This document shows, piece by piece, positions 1 through 8,001 of a stretch of 15,612 nt of DNA. A model generated the notes under the pieces. That model did no database searches, was not told the DNA's origin, and saw nothing but the letters and a program-made list of their open reading frames with translations. Made by a program: the position numbers and the translations under genes. The stretch spans positions 1-15,612 of the forward strand of contig CAQOYX010000038.1 in the NCBI GenBank assembly GCA_948852375.1. The letters run 5' to 3'. The stretch is from an uncultured Clostridia bacterium (GTDB lineage: Bacteria > Bacillota_A > Clostridia > TANB77 > CAG-508). The stretch's first letter is position 1, and every line of letters begins with the position of its first letter.

Positions 1-2
1 AT

Positions 3-389
3 ATAAAAGAAAAATATATAGATAATAAAAGTTATATTAAAAAAGTTTATGAAAAATGGTTGAAACAATATGCTATGAATGTTCTAGAAGAGTTAGTGAA
101 AAAATATCAAGACATATTAAAAAAATATGGTATAAAAATTCCTAAAATAGAAATAAGACAAATGAAAACAATGTGGGGGAGTTGTATACCAGCATTTAAT
201 AAAGTTATATTTAATTTGAATTTAATAAAAACTCCAATGTGTTGTATTGAATATGTTGTTTTACATGAATTATCTCATTTTAAGCATCAAAATCATAGTA
301 AGAATTTCTATAATTTTATTACAATATTTATGCCAGATTGGAAAGAACGTAAAAAAATATTAGACGAAGAATTTATGGGAGTAGTATAA
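3..389 (+). CDS. YgjP/DUF45-type zinc metallopeptidase, 3' part (5' end outside window)
   Basis: The frame is open from position 3 to the stop at 389, so the gene enters from the left; 128 residues are visible. An internal TTG at 60 could be mistaken for the start, but the upstream codons read as a normal continuation (YEKWLKQYA), so I treat the gene as partial. Family hallmarks are present: the RQMKTMWGSC motif followed by HELSHFKHQNHSKNFY, which holds the HExxH zinc motif (first His at 264-266) and the downstream His of the NHS motif, then the family-typical MPDWKERKKIL end. These proteins are soluble, metal-dependent hydrolases related to the YgjP/SprT-like group; the physiological substrate is not settled. 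Arg is encoded by CGT in this gene. It contains no CGG codon and no frame break. I am sure of the family and unsure of the role. Confidence 0.85.
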   Translation: MKEKYIDNKSYIKKVYEKWLKQYAMNVLEELVKKYQDILKKYGIKIPKIEIRQMKTMWGSCIPAFNKVIFNLNLIKTPMCCIEYVVLHELSHFKHQNHSKNFYNFITIFMPDWKERKKILDEEFMGVV

Positions 390-594
390 TTTAACGCAAT
401 GGAGTAAATAGATGCAAAGATTAATAGAAAGATATAAAGTAGAATGTTCAATTAATAGTAAAGTGGCAAGTATTTTATGGAAAATAGGGATAATAATTTT
501 ATATTAAGACTTCTAGGACTAGAAGGAGAGTTTTATCAAAATTCATATATTGGCATAGTAGATGTATTAAAGGAAAACAATTTTTAATTTTAAG
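390..594 (+). other. intergenic stretch with a possible decayed small ORF (412-587)
   Basis: No recognisable gene lies here. A 31-codon frame starts at ATG 412 with a fair ribosome binding site (GGAG at 401-404) and stops at 507. A second frame, 477-587, continues in a different phase for 36 codons (MENRDNNFILRLLG...). Together they would give a product of about 60 residues if joined by a -1-type shift near 475-480, but there is no CGG at the junction, so this does not follow the recoding rule of the other genes. I do not recognise either peptide. It may be a degraded gene or chance. Confidence 0.25.
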
Positions 595-624
595 TTGCAG
601 ACTTAGTTTACCATATGCTATAAT
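595..624 (+). promoter_or_regulatory. sigma-A-type promoter for hslO
   Basis: TTGCAG at 595-600 and TATAAT at 619-624, separated by 18 bases. The -10 lies about 35 bases before the hslO start and directly precedes its ribosome binding site (AGAGGAG, 645-651). The -10 is a perfect consensus and the -35 matches four of six bases. Confidence 0.65.
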
Positions 625-658
625 CTATATTGTCAAGTTCATATAGAGGAGAAGTTAA

Positions 659-1544
659 ATGGAAAATAATGATAAAATTGTAAAATTTTTAGCATATAAT
701 GGGAGGGTAAGTATTGTATGTGCCAATACCACATATATGGTAGAACAAGCAAGAATTACACATAATTTAAGCCCAGTTAGTGTTGCAGCACTTGGAAGAA
801 CTTTAACTGTATCTTGTATTATGGCAAGTAGTATGAAAAATAAAGCGGACAAGTTGACAGTGCAAATAAAAGGAAATGGTCCACTGGGTGGGATTGTTGT
901 TGTTGCAGATAATGTGCCAAAATTAAAAGGATATGTTACAAATCCATTTGTAGACATACCGCTAAACAAAAGTGGAAAGTTAGATGTTGGAGGTGCAGTA
1001 CGGAAAAAGTGGTTATGTAAATATAATTAAAGATATAGGATTAAAAGAACCATATATAGGAATGGTACCACTTGTAACAGGAGAAATTGCAGAAGATTTT
1101 TCTAATTATTTTGCAACATCTCTTCAAACAAATACAGCAGTTGCATTAGGGGTATTAATTAATAGCCAAGGAGTAAAATCAAGTGGGGGATATATTATAA
1201 CACCAATGCCAGATGCAACAGAAGATGATTTATTTATTTTAGAAAATAGAATAAAAGAAGCAAAACCAATCAGCCAAATGTTAGACGAAAACATGACATT
1301 AGAAGAAATTGCTAAAGACATTACAGGAGATATAAATATTAAAATAATAGAAGATAAAATAGTTCCTATGTATGAATGTGATTGTAGCAAAAAGAAAATA
1401 GAAAAAGGATTAATTTCTTTAGGAAAAGAAGAATTGCAAGATATCATAAATAATGAAGGAAATATAGAAACAGTTTGCCAGTTTTGTAACAAAAAATATA
1501 ATTTTAGCAAATCAGAATTAGAAGAATTGTTAAAGATTATATAA
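659..1544 (+). CDS. hslO: Hsp33 redox-regulated chaperone, needs one +1 shift at CGGA 1001-1004
   Basis: Hsp33 is a cytoplasmic holdase chaperone switched on by oxidation of a zinc-binding cysteine centre. The start is ATG 659 with AGAGGAG eight bases upstream. Codons 1-114 (659-1000) give the N-terminal domain (VRFLAYNGRVSI-like start, ending GKLDVGGAV). The frame then meets CGG at 1001 and, if read in triplets, stops nine codons later. Reading CGGA as one Gly resumes the family sequence GKSGYVNIIKD and continues to 1544. The restored protein has 294 residues, normal for the family. The C-terminal zinc motif is complete: Cys240 and Cys242 (CDC) with Cys273 and Cys276 (CQFC). The Gly supplied by the shift is in the family's GxVGKxG region. 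The gene has its own promoter and is followed 129 bases later by mnmA. Apart from the one extra base there is no sign of decay. Confidence 0.93.
1001..1004 (+). other. +1 recoding site CGGA in hslO
   Basis: The in-frame CGG is codon 115, preceded by GTA and followed by A. Skipping the C at 1001, or reading four bases, gives GTA-GGA-AAA and restores GAVGKSGYV. Triplet reading ends at a stop after about nine codons. Confidence 0.85.
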
Positions 1545-1673
1545 AAAATTAATATAAGAATCACACAGCCATATTTCATGTAAAAGCTTCCTTAAATAAA
1601 AGGATCTTTATGTAAGAAGATAGAAGTGGGTGTAATCTTAAAAAAGGGTTATTAGTGTAGTCAAAAAGAGGGA

Positions 1674-2753
1674 ATGAAGCATAAAATGAAAAAAGTATTG
1701 TTAGGAATGAGTGGTGGAGTAGATAGCTCTGTATCTGCTATTTTACTAAAAGAAGCAGGATACGAAGTAATAGGTGCAACAATGGAGTTATGGCAAGATG
1801 AAACAAATAATTTAGAAAGTGGATGTTGCTCTTTAAGTGCCGTATCTGATGCAAAAAGAATATGTAACAAATTAGGAATATCACATTATACATTAAACTA
1901 TAAAAAAGAATTTAAAAAATATGTAATAAATGATTTTATAAAGTGCTATGGATGTAGTAAAACGCCAAATCCATGTATTGAATGTAATAAATATATAAAA
2001 TTTGATTTATTCTATAAAAAGGCAATGGAATTAGGATGTGATTATATTTCAACAGGACATTATGCAAAAATAGATTTTTCTGAAGAATATGGACAATATA
2101 TATTAAAAAAATCAAATGAAATAGCAAAAGATCAAACATACTTTTTATATGGAATATCAAAAGAAATACTTTCTAAAATAATATTTCCACTTCAAAATTA
2201 TGCAAATAAACAAGAAATAAGAGAAATTGCAAAACGTTATGATTTACAAGTAGCAAAAAAGCCAGATAGCCAAGAAATATGTTTTATACCAAATAATAAG
2301 TATACAGATTTTTTATTACAAAACATGAAAAAGATGCCAAAAAAAGGAGATATTATAACAACAAAAGGAGAGATATTAGGCAAACACAATGGTTTAATGT
2401 ATTATACAATAGGACAAAGAAAGGGATTAGGAATTTCATACAAAGAACCATTATATGTAGTCGATTTCAAAGAAAAAGAAAATAAAGTAATTGTTGGAAC
2501 AGAAGATGAATTATATAAAGATGAATTATATGCAAATGAACTTAACTTTTTATTATTTGATAAATTAGAACATGAAATGGAGATTACAGCTAAAATAAGA
2601 TATAGGTCAAAAGAAGCAGAAGCCATACTTATACCAAAAGAAGATGGAAAATTAAAAGTAAAATTTAAAGTTCCACAAAGAGCGATAACTAAAGGACAAT
2701 CTGTTGTATTTTATAAAGGAGATATAGTAGTAGGCGGAGGAAAAATAACATAA
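1674..2753 (+). CDS. mnmA: tRNA-specific 2-thiouridylase MnmA
   Basis: MnmA transfers sulfur to C2 of the wobble uridine (U34) of tRNAs for Lys, Glu and Gln, using ATP to activate the base. The protein has 359 residues, normal for the family. From the ATG at 1674: PP-loop GMSGGVDSS at residues 11-19, TPNPCIECN with the nucleophilic Cys104 of the C-N motif, STGHYAKI near 126-133, DQTYFLYG near 153-160, and SQEICFI with the persulfide cysteine at 203. Two starts are possible. ATG 1674 sits almost on top of the AGAGGG sequence at 1667-1672. ATG 1686 (MKKVLLGMSGG) lies 13 bases after it and begins more like other MnmA proteins. The reading frame is unbroken and has no in-frame CGG; CGG at 2735-2737 occurs only across GGC GGA, where no shift is needed. 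A cysteine desulfurase, often the neighbour, is not adjacent. Confidence 0.95.
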   Translation: MKHKMKKVLLGMSGGVDSSVSAILLKEAGYEVIGATMELWQDETNNLESGCCSLSAVSDAKRICNKLGISHYTLNYKKEFKKYVINDFIKCYGCSKTPNPCIECNKYIKFDLFYKKAMELGCDYISTGHYAKIDFSEEYGQYILKKSNEIAKDQTYFLYGISKEILSKIIFPLQNYANKQEIREIAKRYDLQVAKKPDSQEICFIPNNKYTDFLLQNMKKMPKKGDIITTKGEILGKHNGLMYYTIGQRKGLGISYKEPLYVVDFKEKENKVIVGTEDELYKDELYANELNFLLFDKLEHEMEITAKIRYRSKEAEAILIPKEDGKLKVKFKVPQRAITKGQSVVFYKGDIVVGGGKIT

Positions 2754-2771
2754 AGTGTCGAAATGTTTTTG

Positions 2772-2833
2772 TTGCATTTTATAAAAAAACGTATTAAAAT
2801 GAAAAGCATAGAAAATATTTTTGTAAAATGCAA
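2772..2833. repeat. 16-bp inverted repeat downstream of mnmA
   Basis: The arms TTGCATTTTATAAAAA (2772-2787) and TTTTTGTAAAATGCAA (2818-2833) are reverse complements except for one position, which would be a G-U pair in RNA; they are separated by 30 bases. There is no T-run after the second arm, so it is not a classic terminator. It may be a long-loop hairpin at the end of the mnmA transcript or the mark of a small inserted element. Confidence 0.5.
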
Positions 2834-2834
2834 A

Positions 2835-2850
2835 TTAAAGATATCTTTAA
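2835..2850. promoter_or_regulatory. perfect 16-bp palindrome upstream of the solute-binding protein gene
   Basis: TTAAAGATATCTTTAA is perfectly self-complementary and ends 42 bases before the next start codon. Position and symmetry suit a dimeric repressor operator, but AT-rich DNA produces such palindromes by chance and I recognise no regulator family. Confidence 0.3.
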
Positions 2851-2892
2851 TCTAATATATTATATATGTAAATAAATTTATGGAGGAAAAAG

Positions 2893-4491
2893 TTGAAGTC
2901 AAATTTGATAAAATATATATTTGCAATTATAGTAATAGGACTAGCTATATTTTCTATATACCTTATATATGGAAAGCAGGAAAAAGAAGAAAAAAATACT
3001 ATAATAGAAGAAACAATACAAGACGTTGAAATAATTGATAACATAAGAATACCAATAGTAAACTTTGATACAATAAATCCAATACTTAGTAATAATAAAC
3101 ATGTACAAAGTATAACGAGACTTGTATATGAGCCACTTTTAAATATTGACGAAAACTATAAAATACAATTATACCTTGCAAAAGAATGGAGTAAAGTTAA
3201 TAAAGAATCATATGTGATAAAGCTAAAGGAGAATATACAATTTAGTGATGGAAATAACCTTACAGCAAAAGATGTGCAATTTACAATAGATAGATTAAAA
3301 GATGAAAATATACAATCTATTTATTCATATAATGTACAAAATGTAATTAGTGTAGAAGTAATTGATGATACAACAATAAGAATAAATCTTAACAAAGAAG
3401 TTCCATTTTTTGAATATAATTTAACATTCCCTATCATGTCACATAAATATTTTGAAAATGAAAATTTTGTAAATACGACTAAAAATATATCACCAGTGGG
3501 AACAGGACAATACATTGTAACAAACGAGAATGGAAATATAGTATTAAAACAAAATAGAAAATGGTGGAATAGTAATGGTAATGACGTAAAATTAAAAGAA
3601 ATTCATATTGTAGAATATGCAAACATGGGAGAAACATATAAAGCATTTAAATTAGGAAATATAGACTTAATCTCTACAAATAGTCTAGATATTGAAGATT
3701 ATATTGGAACAATAGGATATAATGCAAAAGAATATAAAGGAAGAAAATTAGATTATATAGCATTCAACTGTGAAAATGAAGAATTGCAAAATCATGAAGT
3801 AAGACAATCAATTAGTTATGCTATAGATAAACAAAATATTGTATCAGCTATATATAAAGGAAAATATTACATTTCAAATTTTGCATTAGACTATGGAAAT
3901 TATTTATATGATGATGGAAAAATTGTGTATGAATATAATATAGATAAAGCAAAATCTATATTAGAAGAAAATGGATGGGAATATAAATATAAAACATGGC
4001 AAAAAGTAAAAAACTATAGAACAATGAGACTAAGGTTTAATTTAGTAGTAAACTCTAGTAATGAAAAAAGAGTACAAGTGGCTGAAAATATAAAAAACAG
4101 TTTAGAGGAACTGGGAATAAAAATAAACATTATAAAAGCAAACGACAACACATATAAAAGATATTTAGAAAATAAAAATTATGATATAATTTTAACAGGC
4201 AAATATTTACCATTTAGCCCAGATTTAGAAACATATTTTGGCGAAAATAATTTAGCAAATTATAATAATGATGAAGCAAAAAGATTAATAAATGAAATAA
4301 ATAATATAAGTGATGAAGAAGGGTTAAGGGAAAAATATAGTCAATTAATAGATATTTACAAAGCAGATATTCCATATGTATATTTATATTATAATAGAGA
4401 AACTCTAATATGTAGTCCTAAATTAATTGGAGATATCAAACCAAATAGTTATAATTTGTTTTATAATATTGGAACATGGTATAGGCAGTAA
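2893..4491 (+). CDS. family 5 extracellular solute-binding protein (oligopeptide/dipeptide type), membrane-anchored
   Basis: The start is TTG 2893, with GGAGG at 2882-2886 six bases upstream. The product has 532 residues, the usual length for OppA/DppA-type binding proteins that capture peptides or similar solutes for an ABC importer. Residues 7-26 form a hydrophobic segment (YIFAIIVIGLAIFSIYLIYG) and are followed by a charged stretch. The SBP_bac_5 fold then runs from about residue 50 to the end, with typical pieces: NPILSNN, VYEPLLNIDEN, KLKENIQFSDGNNLTAKDV, a tRNWWN-like KQNRKWWN, NHEVRQSISYAIDK and the closing DIPYVYLYY. There is no lipobox cysteine, so it is probably held by an uncleaved N-terminal helix rather than as a lipoprotein. 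No permease or ATPase genes are adjacent, so the transporter partner is unknown. No CGG codon is used. Confidence 0.88.
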   Translation: MKSNLIKYIFAIIVIGLAIFSIYLIYGKQEKEEKNTIIEETIQDVEIIDNIRIPIVNFDTINPILSNNKHVQSITRLVYEPLLNIDENYKIQLYLAKEWSKVNKESYVIKLKENIQFSDGNNLTAKDVQFTIDRLKDENIQSIYSYNVQNVISVEVIDDTTIRINLNKEVPFFEYNLTFPIMSHKYFENENFVNTTKNISPVGTGQYIVTNENGNIVLKQNRKWWNSNGNDVKLKEIHIVEYANMGETYKAFKLGNIDLISTNSLDIEDYIGTIGYNAKEYKGRKLDYIAFNCENEELQNHEVRQSISYAIDKQNIVSAIYKGKYYISNFALDYGNYLYDDGKIVYEYNIDKAKSILEENGWEYKYKTWQKVKNYRTMRLRFNLVVNSSNEKRVQVAENIKNSLEELGIKINIIKANDNTYKRYLENKNYDIILTGKYLPFSPDLETYFGENNLANYNNDEAKRLINEINNISDEEGLREKYSQLIDIYKADIPYVYLYYNRETLICSPKLIGDIKPNSYNLFYNIGTWYRQ

Positions 4492-4536
4492 ATGATAAAT
4501 TTACTTATAATGAAATATTTGTAAATAAATAATATA

Positions 4537-4653
4537 ATGAAATCAGAATTTGAAATAAGAAACAGTGACTGGGATTACCTATGTTTTGTCGAATAACTAT
4601 CTATATATAAAGGTGCATTGCAGGTTTACAATAGTGATGGAAATATGGTATAA
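4537..4653 (+). pseudogene. possible small decayed ORF with internal stop
   Basis: From ATG 4537 the frame reads 19 codons (MKSEFEIRNSDWDYLCFVE), a TAA at 4594-4596, then 18 more codons (to NSDGNMV) and a second stop at 4651-4653. The composition looks protein-like on both sides of the first stop, which suggests a gene fragment interrupted by a nonsense change. There is no obvious ribosome binding site and I do not recognise the sequence. Chance is a real alternative. Confidence 0.2.
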
Positions 4654-4667
4654 AACCCAGAAAATAG

Positions 4668-4731
4668 AAGATACTATATATGAAGGAGAATGTTATGAGA
4701 AAAAAAGCATTTTTTAAGTATATAGTATTTT
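4668..4731 (+). promoter_or_regulatory. hairpin enclosing the ribosome binding site and start of the dockerin hydrolase gene
   Basis: ATACTATATA (4671-4680) is perfectly complementary to TATATAGTAT (4719-4728). The pairing extends outward through AAG/TTT with one G-U pair and inward by one G-U, giving about 14 pairs. The 36-base loop holds the AAGGAG site (4683-4688) and ATG 4695. It could modulate translation initiation. A related inverted repeat occurs at 7836-7891. Confidence 0.4.
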
Positions 4732-6939
4732 TTTGTTTTTTAATACTAATATTTTCTACAAAATCAATAGCATCCATAAAAAAGCAGGGAATAGAGAATT
4801 TTCCAGATAGCTATAAACCATATTTATATGAACTAAAAAAGAAACATCCAAATTGGGAATTTACTGCTCTTTATACTGGATTTGATTGGAATTACGTAAT
4901 ATCACAAGAATATGCGAATGACAAAAATCTAGTTCCACTTTCATATTCAGATTATTGGAAGTGTACAGATAATGGAATTTATAATGTAGAAATAGATAAA
5001 GGATGGGTTAATGCTTCGAAAAAAGCGGTAGAATATACTATGGATCCTAGAAATTTCTTAAATGAAGTTAGGGTATTTCAGTTTGAAAAACTTTCATATG
5101 ATCCCAATACGAATAGAAAAGAAGCAGTAGAAAAGATATTATATGGTACAGAATTTTATGATAGAAGAGTAAGTTACAAAACTTCAAGTGGTGCAAGTAT
5201 TACAATGGAAGAAAAATACTCAGATTTAATCTGGAATGCTGCTGTTTATTCTGGTGTGAGTCCATACCATTTAGCATCAAGAATAAAGCAAGAAGTTGGA
5301 CCTTTTATAAGCCATAATTCAATAAGTGGTACTGTTTCAGGCTTTGAGGGATTATATAATTTTTATAATATTGGTGCAACCAGTTCTACAGAACCCTTAG
5401 GTGCAATAAAAAATGGGTTACAATTTGCAATGGATGGAAAAGGGGCAAGTGAAGAGGTTAAAAATAATTTACTAATTCCATGGACAAACCCAGAAAAAGC
5501 AATAAAAGGTGGAGCAGTATTTATTGGAAAGAGTTATATACTAGTAGGGCAGAACACTTTATACTTACAAAAATTTGATGTAAATGATGATAGAGGTAAT
5601 GACTTATTTTGGCATCAATATATGACAAACTGCTTAGCACCATACTCAGAATCTAGTGGAATTCATAAAGCATATTCATCAAATGGAATGTTAGATGCAT
5701 CAATTGGATTTGTAATACCTGTATATGAAAATATGCCAAAATATATGACAGAAAGTCCTAATATATTGGAACAAGATTATGTCGTAGATAATAATAAAGT
5801 ATATGCAGATGTAACAAATGTGTTAAATGTAAGAGTAGGACCTTCTACTTCATATGAAGTGTTAACAACTGTAGATAGAAATGCAAAACTTACTAGAATA
5901 AAAAAAGGAGTTCAGCAAGGTGAAAGATGGGATAAAATAGAACTTGAAAATGGAATGGTAGGGTATGTATTTGGGAGCTATATAAAAGAAGTTCCAGATG
6001 TACCTATTTCTAGTATAAAACTAAGTATAGATAAAAAACTAATTAATAAAGGAAGCACAAATAATATAAATATAGAAATTCAGCCACAAGATGCAAAAGG
6101 AGATATCATATGGACATCAAGTAATGAAGATATTTTAATTGTAGAAAATGGAAGAATAACAGGAATTAGCTCAGGAACAGCGATTGTAACTGCAAAAACA
6201 ACAGATGGGAATGTGAAAGATGAAATAGAAATAACAGTATATTCAAAAGTTACAGATATAACTTTAACAAAAGAAGAACTAACATTGCAAGTAGGAAAAA
6301 CAGCTAAAATTACAGCAAATGTATTCCCAGAAGATGCAACAGATAAAACTATAAAATGGTCATCAACTAATAACAATATAGTAGAAGTAACAAACCAGCG
6401 GAGTAATAAATGCAAAATCAGTTGGAACGGCTGAAATTATTGCAAAAAATCAAGAAGAAGATAAATCTGCAAAATGTATAGTAGAAGTAAAAGAAATTGG
6501 AGAAGATATTGTATTGGAATTTGATGAAAGTTTAAGAATAGAAGCTGATGAAATAAGTAAGTTAGATATAAATAAATTAAAAGTAAGTAATATAAAAGAT
6601 TTAATTCATACTAACTTAAAAATACAAATATATAATAATGAAAATGAATTACTAAAAGATACAGATAATATAGGAACAAATTCAAAACTAATTTTAAAAG
6701 ATGAAGAAGAAAATGAAGTATTTAGGTATGTATTTATTGTATATGGAGATGTAAATGGAGATGGATTAATAAATTCGTTAGATGTATTAGTTATACAAAA
6801 ACACATACTAGAAAACAAATTATTAACAGGACTATTTTTAAAATCTGGCAATATATCAAAAAACGGAAACCCACCATCATCATTAGATGTATTAAAAATA
6901 CAAAAGCATATATTAGAAACAAAATTTATAGAACAGTAA
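4695..6939 (+). CDS. secreted glucosaminidase-like (GH73-type) protein with SH3, two Big2 domains and dockerin-type end; needs one +1 shift
   Basis: Start ATG 4695 is chosen because AAGGAG (4683-4688) lies six bases upstream; the in-frame ATG at 4680 precedes that site. Restored length is 747 residues. Order: signal peptide to about residue 28 (FLILIFSTKSIA); catalytic region about 30-340 (FPDSYKPYLYELKKKHPNW, MDPRNFLNE), with Glu200 in RIKQEVG as the likely catalytic acid of a beta-N-acetylglucosaminidase fold; bacterial SH3 about 366-433; Big2 domains about 436-518 and 520-600; then a dockerin-type module with one good calcium loop (GDVNGDGLINSLD) and a degenerate second one (GNISKNGNPPSSLD). 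It probably cuts peptidoglycan glycan strands outside the membrane. CGG at 6399 interrupts the second Big2; reading CGGA as Gly restores VTNQ-GVINAKSVGTAE. Without the shift the dockerin is lost and translation ends at 6434. It is a paralogue of the gene at 9561. Confidence 0.85.
6399..6402 (+). other. +1 recoding site CGGA in the dockerin hydrolase gene
   Basis: The in-frame CGG is codon 569, preceded by CAG. Four-base reading gives Gly at the conserved GxI/V turn of a Big2 repeat (VTNQ-GVINAKSVGTA) and leads into 179 further codons ending at 6939. Triplet reading ends after 11 more codons. Confidence 0.85.
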
Positions 6940-6993
6940 ATGTATGGGCGGGCTTTGTGCTCACCTGAATATGAAATAATGACATATCATGTA

Positions 6994-7022
6994 TTGACAT
7001 AGCTCTGAAAAAATAATAAAAT
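6994..7022 (+). promoter_or_regulatory. sigma-A-type promoter for the pilin-like gene
   Basis: TTGACA (6994-6999) is a perfect -35. A 17-base spacer leads to TAAAAT (7017-7022), five of six for the -10. It lies about 38 bases before ATG 7060, with AAGGAG at 7043-7048 as the ribosome binding site. The pilin-like gene therefore probably has its own transcript. Confidence 0.7.
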
Positions 7023-7059
7023 GTAAATTAATTATAGAATAAAAGGAGAACTAAAAAAG

Positions 7060-7779
7060 ATGCAAAAGAGAGCAAAAAAATTAAACAAAGGAATTACATT
7101 AATATCACTAATTATAACAATTATATTATTACTAATTTTATCAGGAGTAATATTAAATTTAACATTAGGAAATAGAGGAATATTTAATATAGCAACAAAT
7201 GCAGGAAAGAATTATATGGATGCACAAAATAGCGAACTAAATGAATTAGATAAATTATATAGTCAAGTATTAGTTGCAGATGATTCAAAAGTAACTTTAT
7301 CAATGCAAGAATTGAATGAGTATATAGATAGAAAGATGGAAGAAAAAATGTCTTCAAATGTTACAGGAATAAATGAAAATTCGGTATTAATGACATCAAT
7401 TAATTCAAACTTAAATGTAGGAGAAGCGAAATTAAACTCATTCTCAAATGAGTTTAATAAAGGCTTTTCAGAATACTTTGAATATGATGACTCTACTGGT
7501 GAAATGACCTGTTTAAAAGATGGGCAATACTTAGTAGTAATGCAATTGGATATGTGCCTAAGTTCACAATGGTCATCAACTATTGTAACATGTAGTGTTA
7601 ACAACACAGATATAGGGCGAGTTTGGGGATGTATATCTACTAGCACTGCAGAGGCAATAGATTGTAATTCTATAAACATATATTTAAAAAAAGGTGATAA
7701 ATTAAATATTTTAAAGAGTACAGACAATGTTAATGTAACAAGAAGAAATAATGTAGTTATAGAGTTAATTAAAATGTAA
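7060..7779 (+). CDS. pilin-like surface protein with C1q-like C-terminal domain
   Basis: The product has 239 residues. Residues 1-31 look like a class III (prepilin) signal: basic RAKKLNKG, then ITLISLIITIILLLILSGV, with processing expected after Gly11 and the helix continuing as the pilin spine. The Glu usually found at position 5 of mature type IV pilins is replaced by Ser. Residues 60-105 are polar and probably helical. From about 105 to the end the sequence resembles small C1q/TNF-like beta-sandwich domains (FSEYFEYDDSTGEMTCLKDGQYLVV..., LKKGDKLNIL, final NNVVIELIKM), which often mediate trimerisation or surface binding. That domain call rests on recognition by eye only. No pilus assembly or prepilin peptidase genes are nearby. 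A CGA codon (7618-7620) encodes Arg normally. The gene has its own promoter and lies inside the cohesin-dockerin block. Confidence 0.65.
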   Translation: MQKRAKKLNKGITLISLIITIILLLILSGVILNLTLGNRGIFNIATNAGKNYMDAQNSELNELDKLYSQVLVADDSKVTLSMQELNEYIDRKMEEKMSSNVTGINENSVLMTSINSNLNVGEAKLNSFSNEFNKGFSEYFEYDDSTGEMTCLKDGQYLVVMQLDMCLSSQWSSTIVTCSVNNTDIGRVWGCISTSTAEAIDCNSINIYLKKGDKLNILKSTDNVNVTRRNNVVIELIKM

Positions 7780-7817
7780 TGAATTAATATGGGAAGGAAT
7801 ACAATTTAAAACGTTGA

Positions 7818-7962
7818 ATAAAACACAAAAAATAGAAAATACTATATAGTAATAACGTTATAAAAAACGTTTATTAAGTATATAGTATTTTTTGTTTTTG
7901 TGATTAAATGTATTAAAAATAAAAAAGCATATATTAGAAACAAAATTGATAGAACAATAAAT
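7818..7962 (+). pseudogene. relic of a third dockerin-hydrolase gene: 5' end fused to 3' end
   Basis: Positions about 7818-7900 resemble the start region of the gene at 4695 (about 4650-4738): a shared AATAGAARATACTATATA block and a shared AAGTATATAGTATTTTTT block. Positions 7906-7963 match 6885-6942, the last codons of that gene, at all but about four of 58 bases; the translation NVLKIKKHILETKLIEQ-stop compares with DVLKIQKHILETKFIEQ-stop. About 2.1 kb of coding sequence between these ends is missing. The simplest reading is a tandem gene copy that suffered a large internal deletion. Confidence 0.75.
7836..7897 (+). terminator. long hairpin followed by T-rich tract, possible terminator of the pilin-like gene
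   Basis: AAAATACTATATA (7836-7848) pairs perfectly with TATATAGTATTTT (7879-7891). Inside it AATAACGTT (7851-7859) pairs with AACGTTTATT (7866-7875) with one bulge, so almost the whole segment folds. A T-rich tract (TTTTTTGTTTTT) follows. The stem is AT-rich, so efficiency is uncertain. The same DNA is the 5' part of the hydrolase relic. Confidence 0.5.
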
Positions 7963-8001
7963 GAGGAGGTTCTTAAACAAAAATAAAAGGAGAGAGAAAC
8001 T

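Noticed and set aside
1124..1579. Long open frame antisense to hslO
   Set aside because: It is a shadow of the real coding frame in AT-rich DNA, rich in Phe, Ile and Ser, without a ribosome binding site. The same applies to the other antisense frames, such as 7263-7727, 13504-13818 and 655-969.
1583..1609. Hairpin AAAGCTTCCTT / AAGGATCTTT as hslO terminator
   Set aside because: The stem has mismatches and no T-run follows; too weak to call.
4555..4625. Possible riboswitch around GGGATTACC upstream of the dockerin hydrolase
   Set aside because: A short resemblance only; I could not build the paired elements of a c-di-GMP or other known riboswitch.
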